64,000 bases of DNA from Streptomyces sp. ADI96-02 (GTDB taxonomy: Bacteria > Actinomycetota > Actinomycetes > Streptomycetales > Streptomycetaceae): positions 1 through 64,000 of the forward strand of contig NZ_ML123034.1 of assembly GCF_003846185.1 (NCBI RefSeq), given 5' to 3'. Position numbers and translations under genes: made by a program. Below, piece after piece: positions 26,245-34,597 of this stretch. The notes under the pieces are model-generated. The model did no database searches. It was not told where the DNA came from and saw only the letters and a list, made by a program, of their open reading frames with translations. How positions within the stretch are numbered: position 1 is the first letter of the stretch; the number at the start of each line of letters is the position of its first letter.

Positions 26245-27484
26245 GGCGGCCTCCGTTCGCGTACGCGGCGGCGGGCTCGCCCGGCCGTCCGAACCGGGTC
26301 TCGATGGCGTCCATGTTGCGGTCGACCACGCGCAGGGCGGCCTCGCGCGGCGTGACGCCGTGCTCCTCGGCGCCCGTGAGCATGTCGGCGGTCAGCCGGC
26401 TCATGGCGTCGCGGACCTTGCGCTGCGCCTGGTCGGCGTCGGCCCCGATGTCGCCGAAGAGGGTCCACCACCACCAGGCGTTGGTCGCCGAGTTGGCCAC
26501 GAAGTCCGGCAGGACGAGCGTGCCGCGCGCGTGCAGGGCGGCTTCCGCCTCGGGGAGGGTCGGCATGTTGGCGGCCTCGGCGATGATCCGGGCGGTGACA
26601 CGTCCCTGTTCGGCCGCGCCGATGCAGTACGAGACGGCCGCCGGGACCAGGATCTCGCAGTCGATGTCGAGCCACGTGTCCCCGTCGGCCTCGCTGTCGC
26701 CCGGCCGGAGCTGGGAGCGGTCGATTCCGCCCAGGCCGTCGCGGGTGAGCAGCAGCCGTTCGACGTCGAGCCCGTCCGGGTTGTGGACCACGCCCCGGGC
26801 GTCGGCCAGGGCGACGACGCGCACGCCCGCCTGGGCGAGGTAGCGCGCGGTCGCGCCGCCCATCGACCCGAACCCCTGGACGACGGCGCGTGCCGCGGTG
26901 CGGCCGATGCCGAGGTGGTCGAGCGCGGTGAGGGCCGACTCCGCGACGCCGAGCCCGCCGACCAGGTCGGCGAGCAGGACGCCGTCCACGTCGACGGCGA
27001 ACGCGTCCGCCAGTCGTGCGCGGGCCCCGGCGGCGTCGTCCAGGAGCGGGTAGATGGCCTCGATGGAGCTGTCCACCCCCAGTTCGGCGAGGACGTCGTC
27101 GATGGTGTCCTGGCGCAGTCCGAGGTCCTCACCGGTGGTCCAGTGGTGCTTGAGGATCGAGCGGACGGCGTCGAGGTAGCGGCCGAGGACCGCCCGGGCC
27201 TGCGGGTCGTGCGGGCTGCAGTCGATGCCGCCCTTCGCGCCGCCCAGCGGGATGTAGCGGTTCGCCGGGTCGTAGTGGAGTGCTTCCTTGCGGCTCATTC
27301 CGGCGGCCAGTCCGCGGACCTCGTCGAGGGTGCACCCCTCGCGCATGCGCAGACCGCCGCTGGAGACGCCTCTGACCAGCCGGTCTATGACGACGTACCC
27401 CTCGCGTCCGGTGACGGGGTCGGTCCAGGTGACCTGGAGGTGGGGCGGTGGGGTGGATCCGGTGCTCGGCGGGTTCGCTGTCAT
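26228..27484 (-). CDS. Glu/Leu/Phe/Val dehydrogenase family protein, 418 aa
   Basis: This enzyme performs NAD(P)-dependent reversible oxidative deamination of an amino acid to its 2-oxoacid plus ammonia. The dimerisation/substrate domain (about 25-160) contains GMSRKEAL and GGAKGGID with catalytic Lys84. The Rossmann domain has VVQGFGSMGGATARYL near 200, and the conserved EAANMPT follows near 310. The GGAKGGI motif and 418-residue length resemble glutamate dehydrogenases more than the shorter leucine dehydrogenases. Encoded between two amine oxidases, it probably deaminates the amino acid left after N-demethylation, or recycles nitrogen. A Trp-rich stretch (NAWWWWTLF) near residue 345 is unusual for the family and may shape the substrate pocket. 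Confidence 0.9.
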   Translation of the reverse strand: MTANPPSTGSTPPPHLQVTWTDPVTGREGYVVIDRLVRGVSSGGLRMREGCTLDEVRGLAAGMSRKEALHYDPANRYIPLGGAKGGIDCSPHDPQARAVLGRYLDAVRSILKHHWTTGEDLGLRQDTIDDVLAELGVDSSIEAIYPLLDDAAGARARLADAFAVDVDGVLLADLVGGLGVAESALTALDHLGIGRTAARAVVQGFGSMGGATARYLAQAGVRVVALADARGVVHNPDGLDVERLLLTRDGLGGIDRSQLRPGDSEADGDTWLDIDCEILVPAAVSYCIGAAEQGRVTARIIAEAANMPTLPEAEAALHARGTLVLPDFVANSATNAWWWWTLFGDIGADADQAQRKVRDAMSRLTADMLTGAEEHGVTPREAALRVVDRNMDAIETRFGRPGEPAAAYANGGRHGDPR

Positions 27485-27605
27485 GGCTTCCGTCCAGTGC
27501 GGGCACGCGTCGCAGACGGTGCGTTCTCGGGAGTGGGGAGGGGCGGCCCGCGCCTCCCGCGCGCCGCCGTGGGAGGCGGGCGGGAAGGCTGGGGCCGGGC
27601 GGCGG

Positions 27606-28787
27606 TCAGGTCATCCAGTTGACCGGGTGGTCGGGGTCGGTCAGCGCGGGACGGTCGAGCCGGAACGTGCTGTACGCGTCGGTGTGCGCCAGGGAGGGGT
27701 CCTGGACGAGGGCTGCCAGCATCCGGCCGAGGGTCGGCGCGAACTTGAAGGCGTGGGCCGCGCCGAGGCCCACCAGGACACGCTCCGCGCCGGGCACCGG
27801 GCCGAGGACGAAGTCGCGGTCGGGAGTGAGGGTGTACAGGCAGCGCTTGGAGCGGATGGCCCGCCCGCTGTGCGGGAAGCGCTCGCCCATGAACCGGGAC
27901 AGTCGGTCGAGCATGACCGCGTCGGTGGCGCCCGAGCGCCGCTCGGGGCTGACCTCGGGGCCTCCACAGTCCTGTCCGGCCTTCACCGTGGCCTCGCCGT
28001 AGGACGGGAAGCCGTAGAAGCAGGGGTCGTCCAGCCAGATCCAGACGGGGAAGACCTCCGGCGTGAAGCGGGCGGGTTCCGTCGGTTCGAAGTAGGTGAC
28101 CTGCTCCTCCAGCGTCGTGATGGGGATGTCCCACCCGAGGGGCCTGAGCAGGGTGTTGGCCCACGCGTCGGTGCACAGGACGACCTGGCCGGCGGAGTAG
28201 CGCCCGTGCTCGGTGACGACCTCGACCCCGTCGAGGCCGTGCCGCAGGCCGGTGACCGGGGTGTTGTCCCGCAGGGTGGCGCCGGCCGCCACGGCCAGTC
28301 GCTGCATGGCCTCGGTGGACCGGGCCGCGGGGACGATGGAGGTGCGCTCCTGGTAGAGCGCGGTCGTGCCGTCGGGCACGGAGATCTGGCCCCAGCGGCT
28401 CCGTACCTCGTCCGCGTCCAGGAGCTCGTAGGAGATCCCCTCGGCGGAGAGGCTGCGCCAGTAGTCGTCCAGCGGGAGCGGTGAGTCCGCGGGGCAGAGG
28501 TCGATCCCGCCGGTCCGCGTGACGAACGCCCGGCCCGACTCCTGTTCCAGATGGGCCCAGTCGTCGTACGCCTCCTTGGTCAGGCGTACGTAGTCGGGGC
28601 GGTGGTAGCTGTGCCGGAGGATGCGGGAGGTGTCGTGGGACGCCCCCCGGTCGTGGCCGAACTCGAACTGCTCCAGTCCCAGCACGCGCTGTCCGGCGGC
28701 GGCGAGCCGCCACGCGGTGGCGGAGCCGAGTCCTCCCAGACCGACGACGACGACGTCGAACGTCTCGGTCCCTGTGTTCACGTTCAT
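27606..28787 (-). CDS. Sarcosine oxidase-type FAD amine oxidase 2, 393 aa
   Basis: This is a second MSOX/MTOX-family enzyme, only distantly similar to its neighbour at 25117. The FAD-binding motif is VVVVGLGGLGSATAW at residues 12-26, then GASHDTSRILRHSY at 48-61. Cys316 in KRCLYTLTPDRDF matches the covalent-flavin cysteine and Lys269 in ATVKAGQD the oxygen-activating lysine. The loop AAHAFKFAP replaces the more usual SGHGFK. The ATG at 28787 gives the normal family length; the frame extends upstream without a good start. It is the first gene of the minus-strand run that continues through the dehydrogenase and oxidase 1. Two oxidases in one operon suggest two different secondary amines or two successive demethylations. 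Confidence 0.9.
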   Translation of the reverse strand: MNVNTGTETFDVVVVGLGGLGSATAWRLAAAGQRVLGLEQFEFGHDRGASHDTSRILRHSYHRPDYVRLTKEAYDDWAHLEQESGRAFVTRTGGIDLCPADSPLPLDDYWRSLSAEGISYELLDADEVRSRWGQISVPDGTTALYQERTSIVPAARSTEAMQRLAVAAGATLRDNTPVTGLRHGLDGVEVVTEHGRYSAGQVVLCTDAWANTLLRPLGWDIPITTLEEQVTYFEPTEPARFTPEVFPVWIWLDDPCFYGFPSYGEATVKAGQDCGGPEVSPERRSGATDAVMLDRLSRFMGERFPHSGRAIRSKRCLYTLTPDRDFVLGPVPGAERVLVGLGAAHAFKFAPTLGRMLAALVQDPSLAHTDAYSTFRLDRPALTDPDHPVNWMT

Positions 28788-29057
28788 GTATGGGCCTCTC
28801 GACGCGGAGCCAGCCCTCGCGCGTGCCCGGCGTTCGGCCGGGGCAGGGCGGCGACGGATGAGCTCGGGAACCACTCTCGGTGGCCGGATCGGCACCCGGC
28901 GGGGCCACGCGGAGCGGACCGGCCGAGGGATCAATACTGAACGACGATGCAGTAGCCGATTCCCGCCTGTCAAGCGTCGGGGGCGGCTGTTCTCCGTGCG
29001 ACGCCGCGACTTCCGGCGGTACGGGCACGTCGGCGGGCCCGCACCGGGGGCGGCTGA

Positions 29058-29690
29058 TCAGGCGTCTTCGAGGGCGGACGGCTCCACCCCCAGCTCGCGG
29101 GCGACGATCTGCCGGGACCACACCGCGGTCTGCTCACGGTCGCGGGTGTCGCGGTGGACCACGGTCTGCACGGCGACGCCGTCCAGCAGGGCGGTGATCC
29201 GCCAGGCGGCCCCGCGCGGATCGTCCACCGCGAACTCGCCCGCGCTCACCCCGTCCTGGATGATCGCGCCCAGCGCCTCCTTCCAGCGCAGGTCGAGTTC
29301 CCTGCCGACGGTCCGCATGCCGGGGTCGCGCAGCGCGGCGGCCCAGCCCTCGATCCACAGGGTCCAGCCCTTGGAGCCCTGGGTCGGCCCGTACCAGCGC
29401 AGGGCGGTCGTCAGGCGCCGCAACGCGGTCGTGGATCCGGCGGTCAGCCGGGCCAGGCGGTCCAGGTCCCGCTGCACGGCCCAGGTGAAGGCGTCGCCGA
29501 TCAGCGCCTCCTTGGTCCGGAAGTGGTAGATCACCAGGGCGGGGCTGACGTCGAGGTCACGCGCCACGTCGGCTATGCGCAGGGGCTGGACGCCGTGCTT
29601 CTCGATCCGGGCGACGGTGGCGCGAAGTATCTCCCCGCGCCGCAGGCCGGGGTCCTTGCGGTTTCGGGTCACGTCCAGAGAGTAGGTCAC
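29058..29690 (-). CDS. TetR/BetI-like repressor 2, 210 aa
   Basis: This is a paralog of the regulator at 24401-25039. The helix-turn-helix lies at residues 18-63 (EILRATVARIEKHGVQPLRIADV then VIYHFRTKEALI). The C-terminal domain shows WTLWIEGWAAALRD and AAWRITALLDGVAVQ, the same pattern as repressor 1. The GTG at 29690 is taken as start; a second GTG six codons in is possible. It is divergent from the acyl-CoA synthetase operon and lies 270 bases upstream of amine oxidase 2 on the same strand. A 7+6+7 dyad at 29749-29768 in the divergent region is its likely operator. Confidence 0.9.
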   Translation of the reverse strand: MTYSLDVTRNRKDPGLRRGEILRATVARIEKHGVQPLRIADVARDLDVSPALVIYHFRTKEALIGDAFTWAVQRDLDRLARLTAGSTTALRRLTTALRWYGPTQGSKGWTLWIEGWAAALRDPGMRTVGRELDLRWKEALGAIIQDGVSAGEFAVDDPRGAAWRITALLDGVAVQTVVHRDTRDREQTAVWSRQIVARELGVEPSALEDA

Positions 29691-30032
29691 GCCGGCCGTC
29701 GCACCGCCGCCGCGGCGGTGGCCTCCCGCGGTTTCCGGAGCCTCGCCACTGACTGATTCGCCAGTCAGGAAAATCGGTCGTCAAGGCATTGACAAAGCCC
29801 GGCCGGCCGCCACAGGCTACCGAGCAGGCAACTGCACCGCCGGTCAGTAAGAGACCGGCGATCGGCGGAAGCGGGCACCCGTACCGCGACCGTCGGCCGG
29901 AATGGCACCCGGCGTCGGAAGCCCCGCGTCGCACCGGCCGGCCCCGCGGCCTCCCGTCCCACCCCGCCGGACGCCGGCGCGCAGCCGGGCCCCACCACCA
30001 CCGCCTCTCGGCCCAGAGGAGATGTCAGCACC
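29691..30032. other. Divergent intergenic control region
   Basis: This is the non-coding stretch between repressor 2 and the acyl-CoA synthetase operon. It contains the dyad at 29749-29768 and a TTGACA box at 29789-29794. The right half is GC-rich leader with the ribosome site AGAGGAG just before the synthetase ATG. I see no other element. Confidence 0.7.
29749..29818 (+). promoter_or_regulatory. Operator dyad and promoter of the acyl-CoA synthetase operon
   Basis: CTGACTGATTCGCCAGTCAG (29749-29768) is a palindrome with perfect 7-bp arms, nearly identical in its left half to the EamA operator. Downstream, TTGACA (29789-29794) and CAGGCT (29813-29818) are spaced 18 bases apart as a possible plus-strand promoter. 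The dyad sits 20 bases upstream of the -35 box, so it may act mainly on the divergent repressor gene. Confidence 0.65.
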
Positions 30033-32126
30033 ATGACTGAAAGCCCGCACTCCCCCGGAGCCCGGAACAGCGGCCTCGCCGTCTTCCGGGATCCGGCCTC
30101 CGTGGCCGTCGTCGGCGCGTCCGCCAACCCGGCCAAGTGGGGGTACTGGCTCGCCCGCGGCGCACTCGCCGGCCGCGACCGGCGCGCCGTCCACCTGGTC
30201 ACCCGCAGCGGCGGCGAACTCTTCGGCCGTCCCGCCGCCGCCTCGCTGGACGACCTGCCCGACGTCCCCGAACTCGTCGCCTTCTGCGTGCCCGCCCGGG
30301 AGGTTCCGGGCGTGGTGGGCCAGGCGCTCGCCCTGGGGGTGCGCGGACTGCTCGGCATCACCGCCGGAGTGCCGGACGGGTCCGGGCTCGCCGCCCGGGT
30401 CGCCGCCGCCGGCGCGCGGATGATCGGCCCGAGCAGCCTCGGGCTGTTCGACGCCGAGTCCGCCCTCCAGATCACCTGGGGCGACTTCCCTGCCGGCCAC
30501 CTCGCCGTGGTCTCCCAGAGCGGCCAGGTGGGAAGCGAGATCGCGCTGCTCGCCCAGCGGGCCGGCCTCGGCATATCCCGCTTCGTCTCGGTGGGCAGCC
30601 AGCTCGACGTCACCACCGCCGAGCTGCTGGAGGACCTCGTCGACCACGACACGACCCGCGCGGTCGGCGTCTACCTCGAAAGCTTCCAGGACGGGCGGCG
30701 GATCTTCGACGCGATCAGGGCGCTGCGCGCCGCCGGCAAGCCCGTCGTCCTCCTCGCGGTCGGCAGCAGCGAGGCCGGGGCCCGTGCCGCACGCTCCCAC
30801 ACCAGCGCGCTGACCTCGCCCATGGAACTCGTCGACGCCGCCTGCCGCGCCGCCGGAGCGCTGCGGGTCGACACCCCGGCCGCCTTGGTCGACGTCGCCG
30901 CCTGCCTGCTGGCCGGCGCCCTCCCCGACGGGCCCAGGCTCGGGATCGTCAGCGACAGCGGCGGACAGGGCGCGCTCGCGGCCGACCGCGCCGGCCGCCG
31001 CGGCATCCGGGTGCCGGAACTGAGCGCGCCGCTGGCCGCCGACCTCGCGGCCCTCCTGCCCGACGGGGCCGCCACCGCCAACCCGGTCGACCTCGCGGGC
31101 GCGGGCGAACGGGATCTCGGCACCTACCGCGAGACGGCCGTACGCCTGCTGCGGTCCGGCGAGGTCGACAGCGTCGTGCTGTCCGGCTACTTCGGGCGGT
31201 ACGGGCTCGACAGCCCGGCGCTCGCCGAGGCCGAGCAGCGCGTCGCGGCCGAACTGGCCGAGGCCGCAAGGGAGATGGGCCGCCCGCTGCTTCTGCACTC
31301 CATGGGCGCCGAGGGCGCGGCGACCCGCGTCCTGCGGGAGGCCGGGGTCCCCGTGTTCGCCACCATCGACGCCGCCACCGACGCGCTCGCCGGCGCGGTG
31401 GCCCTGCGGTCCAGCCCCGGCCGGTCGCTCGCGCCCCCGGCCGGAGCGGCGGCGGTCCCGGCCGGGTCGGGATACTGGCCGGCCCGCGGCCTGCTGAGCG
31501 ACGCGGGCATCGCGTTCCCCGGAGCGCGTCAGGTCGCCGACGCCGGACAGGTCGCCGACGCCGCGGAACTCCTGCGCCCGCCCTACGTGCTCAAGGCCGG
31601 CTGGCTGGAGCACAAGAGCGAGGCGGGCGGCGTGCGCGTCGGGCTGCCGGACGGGCCGAGCGCGGCCTCGGCCTTCACCGAGATGCACGCGAGGCTGGGC
31701 GACGGAGCCTACGTCCTGGAGGAGCAGGACGTACGGCCCGACGTGGTCGAACTCATCCTCGGCGGACGGCGCGACGCCCGCCTGGGGCCCATGGTCACCG
31801 TGGGCGCCGGCGGCACCGAGGCCGAACTGCACCGCGACTCGGTCACCGAGTGCGCGCCGGTGGACCTGGAGCAGGCGCACGCGATGCTCCGCTCGCTGCG
31901 CTGCGCGCCGCTCCTGGCCGGGTGGCGCGGACGGCCGCCGGTGGACACCGGGTCGCTGGCCCGGGCCGTGGTCGCGGTGTCCCGCCTGGTCGCCCGGCTC
32001 GCCGGAGACGACACCGAACTGGAGATCAACCCCCTGCGGGCCGGTGCCGACGGCGCGATCGCCGTCGACGCGCTGCTCGTCACGCACCGGGACGACCACG
32101 CCCCCGACACCAAGGGAGAGTCATGA
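30033..32126 (+). CDS. ADP-forming-type acyl-CoA synthetase (acetate-CoA ligase family), 697 aa
   Basis: This is a fused CoA ligase of the ACD type: a CoA-binding Rossmann domain (about 15-130, VAVVGASANPAKWGYW), two succinyl-CoA-ligase-like domains, and a C-terminal ATP-grasp domain (about 485-690, VLKAGWLEHKSEAGGVRVGL and a terminal LEINPLRA). The phospho-histidine motif appears as ARSHTSAL near residue 255. It would activate a carboxylic acid to its CoA thioester. The ATG at 30033 follows AGAGGAG. It heads a tightly overlapping operon with the SDR and TPP enzyme, followed by the acyl-CoA dehydrogenase, so the activated acid is probably a branched or medium short chain derived from an amino acid. 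Related enzymes also include protein acetyltransferases, but no GNAT domain is fused here. Confidence 0.88.
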   Translation: MTESPHSPGARNSGLAVFRDPASVAVVGASANPAKWGYWLARGALAGRDRRAVHLVTRSGGELFGRPAAASLDDLPDVPELVAFCVPAREVPGVVGQALALGVRGLLGITAGVPDGSGLAARVAAAGARMIGPSSLGLFDAESALQITWGDFPAGHLAVVSQSGQVGSEIALLAQRAGLGISRFVSVGSQLDVTTAELLEDLVDHDTTRAVGVYLESFQDGRRIFDAIRALRAAGKPVVLLAVGSSEAGARAARSHTSALTSPMELVDAACRAAGALRVDTPAALVDVAACLLAGALPDGPRLGIVSDSGGQGALAADRAGRRGIRVPELSAPLAADLAALLPDGAATANPVDLAGAGERDLGTYRETAVRLLRSGEVDSVVLSGYFGRYGLDSPALAEAEQRVAAELAEAAREMGRPLLLHSMGAEGAATRVLREAGVPVFATIDAATDALAGAVALRSSPGRSLAPPAGAAAVPAGSGYWPARGLLSDAGIAFPGARQVADAGQVADAAELLRPPYVLKAGWLEHKSEAGGVRVGLPDGPSAASAFTEMHARLGDGAYVLEEQDVRPDVVELILGGRRDARLGPMVTVGAGGTEAELHRDSVTECAPVDLEQAHAMLRSLRCAPLLAGWRGRPPVDTGSLARAVVAVSRLVARLAGDDTELEINPLRAGADGAIAVDALLVTHRDDHAPDTKGES

Positions 32127-32929
32127 CACACCACGTACAGGCCGACGAATTCAGCGGACGGGTGGCCCTGGTCACCGGCGGCGGATCGGGCATCGGCCGG
32201 GCCGTAGCCCGGCGTTGGGCGGCCGGGGGCGGCCGGGTGACCGTCCTCGGGCGGCGCGAGGACGCGCTGCTGGAGACGGTCGAACTCATCGAGGCCGCCG
32301 GCGGACGGGCCGACACGGTGTCGTGCGACGTACGCGACGCCGCCGCCGTGGACGCCGCCGTGGACGAGGTGGCCGCGCGGCACGGCCGGCTCGACGCGCT
32401 GGTGAACAACGCCGCGGGCAACTTCGTCCTGCCGGGCGAGGAGATGTCCCCGAACGGCTGGAAGGCGGTCATCGACATCGTCCTCAACGGAACCTTCCAC
32501 TGCACCCGGGCCGCCGCCCGGCACATGCTGCCGCAGAGCGGCGGGGTCGTCCTCAACGTCATCGCCAGCTACGCCTGGCACGGGCATCCGGGCACCGTCC
32601 ACAGCGCCGCGGCCAAGGCCGGCGTCCTCGCCATGACGCGGACCCTCGCGGTGGAGTGGGCCGCCCGCGGCGTCCGCCTCAACTGCATCGCCCCGGGCCC
32701 GACCGAGACCGAGGGCGCAGCCGCGGCGCTGTGGCCGACCCCGGCCGCCCGCGAACGCGTGCTCGGCAGCGTTCCGGCGGCCCGGTTCACCACCCCGGAG
32801 GAGGTGGCCGAGTCCGCGGCGTTCCTGCTGAGCGACCGGTCCGCCTACGTCACCGGCGACGTCCTGGTCGTCGACGGCGGCCAGTGGCTCGGCAAGTCCG
32901 TGTACACCACCGAGCAGGACAGCGCGTGA
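32123..32929 (+). CDS. SDR oxidoreductase, 2,4-dienoyl-CoA reductase-like, 268 aa
   Basis: This is a short-chain dehydrogenase with the NAD(P) motif TGGGSGIGRAVARRW near residue 19 and NNAAGNFV near 93. The usual YxxxK is replaced by a VHSAAAKAGV segment, with His where Tyr normally sits. This matches the 2,4-dienoyl-CoA reductase (DECR) subgroup, which also shows NNAAGNF, TLAVEWAARG and APGPTETEG. It probably reduces a conjugated enoyl-CoA or acts on an unsaturated acyl intermediate. ATG overlaps the synthetase stop (ATGA), and its own stop overlaps the next GTG. The operon position next to a CoA ligase and an acyl-CoA dehydrogenase supports a CoA-ester substrate. Confidence 0.88.
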   Translation: MTHHVQADEFSGRVALVTGGGSGIGRAVARRWAAGGGRVTVLGRREDALLETVELIEAAGGRADTVSCDVRDAAAVDAAVDEVAARHGRLDALVNNAAGNFVLPGEEMSPNGWKAVIDIVLNGTFHCTRAAARHMLPQSGGVVLNVIASYAWHGHPGTVHSAAAKAGVLAMTRTLAVEWAARGVRLNCIAPGPTETEGAAAALWPTPAARERVLGSVPAARFTTPEEVAESAAFLLSDRSAYVTGDVLVVDGGQWLGKSVYTTEQDSA

Positions 32930-34518
32930 GCGCCGACGTCACGGGTGGCGAGGCGCTGGTCGCCGCCCTGGAGGTGCACGGCGCGGACACGGTCTTCGGC
33001 ATCCCCGGAACCCACAACCTGCCGATCTACGCCGCGCTCGCCGGGCACGGCATCCGGCACGTCTCGCCCCGCCACGAGCAGGGCGGCGCGTTCGCCGCGG
33101 ACGGCTGGGCCCGCGCCGGCGGACGGCCCGGCGTCTGCCTGACCACCACCGGGCCGGCTCTGCTCAACGCCGCGACGGCGGCGGCCCAGGCGTACTCCGA
33201 CTCGGTGCCCGTGCTGCTCGTCTCGCCCGGCCTGCCGGTGCGCCACCCCGGCCGCGGCAACGGCTACCTGCACGAGGTCAAGGACCAGCGCGCCGCGCTG
33301 GACGCCGTCGTGGCCTACAGCCATCGCGTCACCAGCGTCGAGGAGATCCCGCTGGCCGTCGCCCAGGCGTACGCCGCGATGGCGACCGGACGGCCGCGGC
33401 CGGTGCACCTGGAGATCCCGCTCGACCTGCTCGACGAGCGGGGGCCGCTCCACCTCGTCGAGCCGGTCCCGGTGCCGCCCGCCGCCCCGGGCGCGGAGCA
33501 GGCCGAGGCCGCCGCGCGGGTGCTCGGCGATGCGCGCCGGCCCGTGATCATCGCGGGCGGCGGTTGCAGCGGGGCCTCCGCCGAACTCCTCGCCGTGGCC
33601 GAGCGGCTCGGCGCTCCCGTCGTCACGACCGCGAACGGCAAGGGCGTCCTCGCGGACGGGCACCCGCTCGCCATCGGCGCCGGGGTGCACCACGAGGCGG
33701 TGCGCGACCTCGTACGCGAGAGCGACGCGGTGCTCGCCGTCGGCACCGAGCTCTCACCCGCCGACCTGTGGATCGGTCCGCTCACCCCCGGCGGGCCCCT
33801 GGTGCGGATCGACGTGGACGCCCAGGCCGTCATCACCAACGCCCGGCCCGACGTCGCCGTCGTCGCCGACGCGGCTCTCGCCCTGCGGGCGATCGGGGAC
33901 CGGCTCCGGCCCGCGCCGCCCGCGTCGGGCCACGACCGCGCCGCCGCGGCCCGGTCCGCGTTCGCGGCGCAGGCGCGTACCGAGGGGGCCGCCTACCTCG
34001 GTCTCGTATCGGCCCTGGCCCAGGCGCTCGGCCAGGACGGCTTCCTCGTCGGGGACTCCGCCATGGCCTGCTACTACGGCGCGCTGTCCAACCTGCCCGC
34101 CCACCACCCCCGGTCGTTCCTCTACCCGACCGGCCTGGGAACCCTCGGCTACGGGCTGCCGGCCGCGATCGGCGCCAAGCTGGCCCGCCCCGACGCGCCC
34201 GTGGTCGCCCTGCACGGAGACGGCGGGATCATGTTCACCGTCCAGGAACTCGCCTCGGCGGCCCAGTTGCGCCTCCCGCTGCCCGTCGTCGTCTCGGACA
34301 ACGGCGGCTACGGGGAGATCCGCGACGAGATGGCCGCCCGTGAGGACCCCGTCCACGCCGTCGACCTGCCGGGCCCGGACTTCCCCGCCATCGCGCGGGC
34401 CATGGGCTGCCACGGCGTACGGGTCGACGGATCCGACCGGTTGGCCCGGTCCCTGGAGGAGGCGCTCGCCGCCGACCGGCCCACCCTCATCCACCTGCCC
34501 GAGGAACACGCCCGATGA
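32926..34518 (+). CDS. Thiamine-diphosphate enzyme, 2-oxoacid decarboxylase/acetolactate-synthase-like, 530 aa
   Basis: This is a ThDP-dependent enzyme with the three usual domains. The N-terminal PYR domain has VFGIPGTHNLPIYAAL and the catalytic glutamate in SPRHEQGGAFAADG (about residue 49). The central domain runs from about 190 to 330. The C-terminal PP domain has the metal motif GDGGIMFTVQELASA ending in SDNGGYGEI. The PRHEQG sequence and overall pattern resemble 2-ketoarginine decarboxylase (AruI) and related 2-oxoacid decarboxylases as much as acetolactate synthase. The GTG start overlaps the SDR stop. In context it would decarboxylate the 2-oxoacid from the amino acid dehydrogenase to an aldehyde, which the aldehyde dehydrogenase then oxidises. 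Confidence 0.88.
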   Translation: MSADVTGGEALVAALEVHGADTVFGIPGTHNLPIYAALAGHGIRHVSPRHEQGGAFAADGWARAGGRPGVCLTTTGPALLNAATAAAQAYSDSVPVLLVSPGLPVRHPGRGNGYLHEVKDQRAALDAVVAYSHRVTSVEEIPLAVAQAYAAMATGRPRPVHLEIPLDLLDERGPLHLVEPVPVPPAAPGAEQAEAAARVLGDARRPVIIAGGGCSGASAELLAVAERLGAPVVTTANGKGVLADGHPLAIGAGVHHEAVRDLVRESDAVLAVGTELSPADLWIGPLTPGGPLVRIDVDAQAVITNARPDVAVVADAALALRAIGDRLRPAPPASGHDRAAAARSAFAAQARTEGAAYLGLVSALAQALGQDGFLVGDSAMACYYGALSNLPAHHPRSFLYPTGLGTLGYGLPAAIGAKLARPDAPVVALHGDGGIMFTVQELASAAQLRLPLPVVVSDNGGYGEIRDEMAAREDPVHAVDLPGPDFPAIARAMGCHGVRVDGSDRLARSLEEALAADRPTLIHLPEEHAR

Positions 34519-34597
34519 ACCACGGCGGTCCGGCCGGCCCCGCGCCGCCCCGGCCGCCGGTCCACGGCCCCGCCCCAACCCGCCACCGGAGGAAACC

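Noticed and set aside
28968-28973. Minus-strand TTGACA box upstream of amine oxidase 2
   Set aside because: No -10 hexamer lies at 16-19 bases, so it was not annotated as a promoter.
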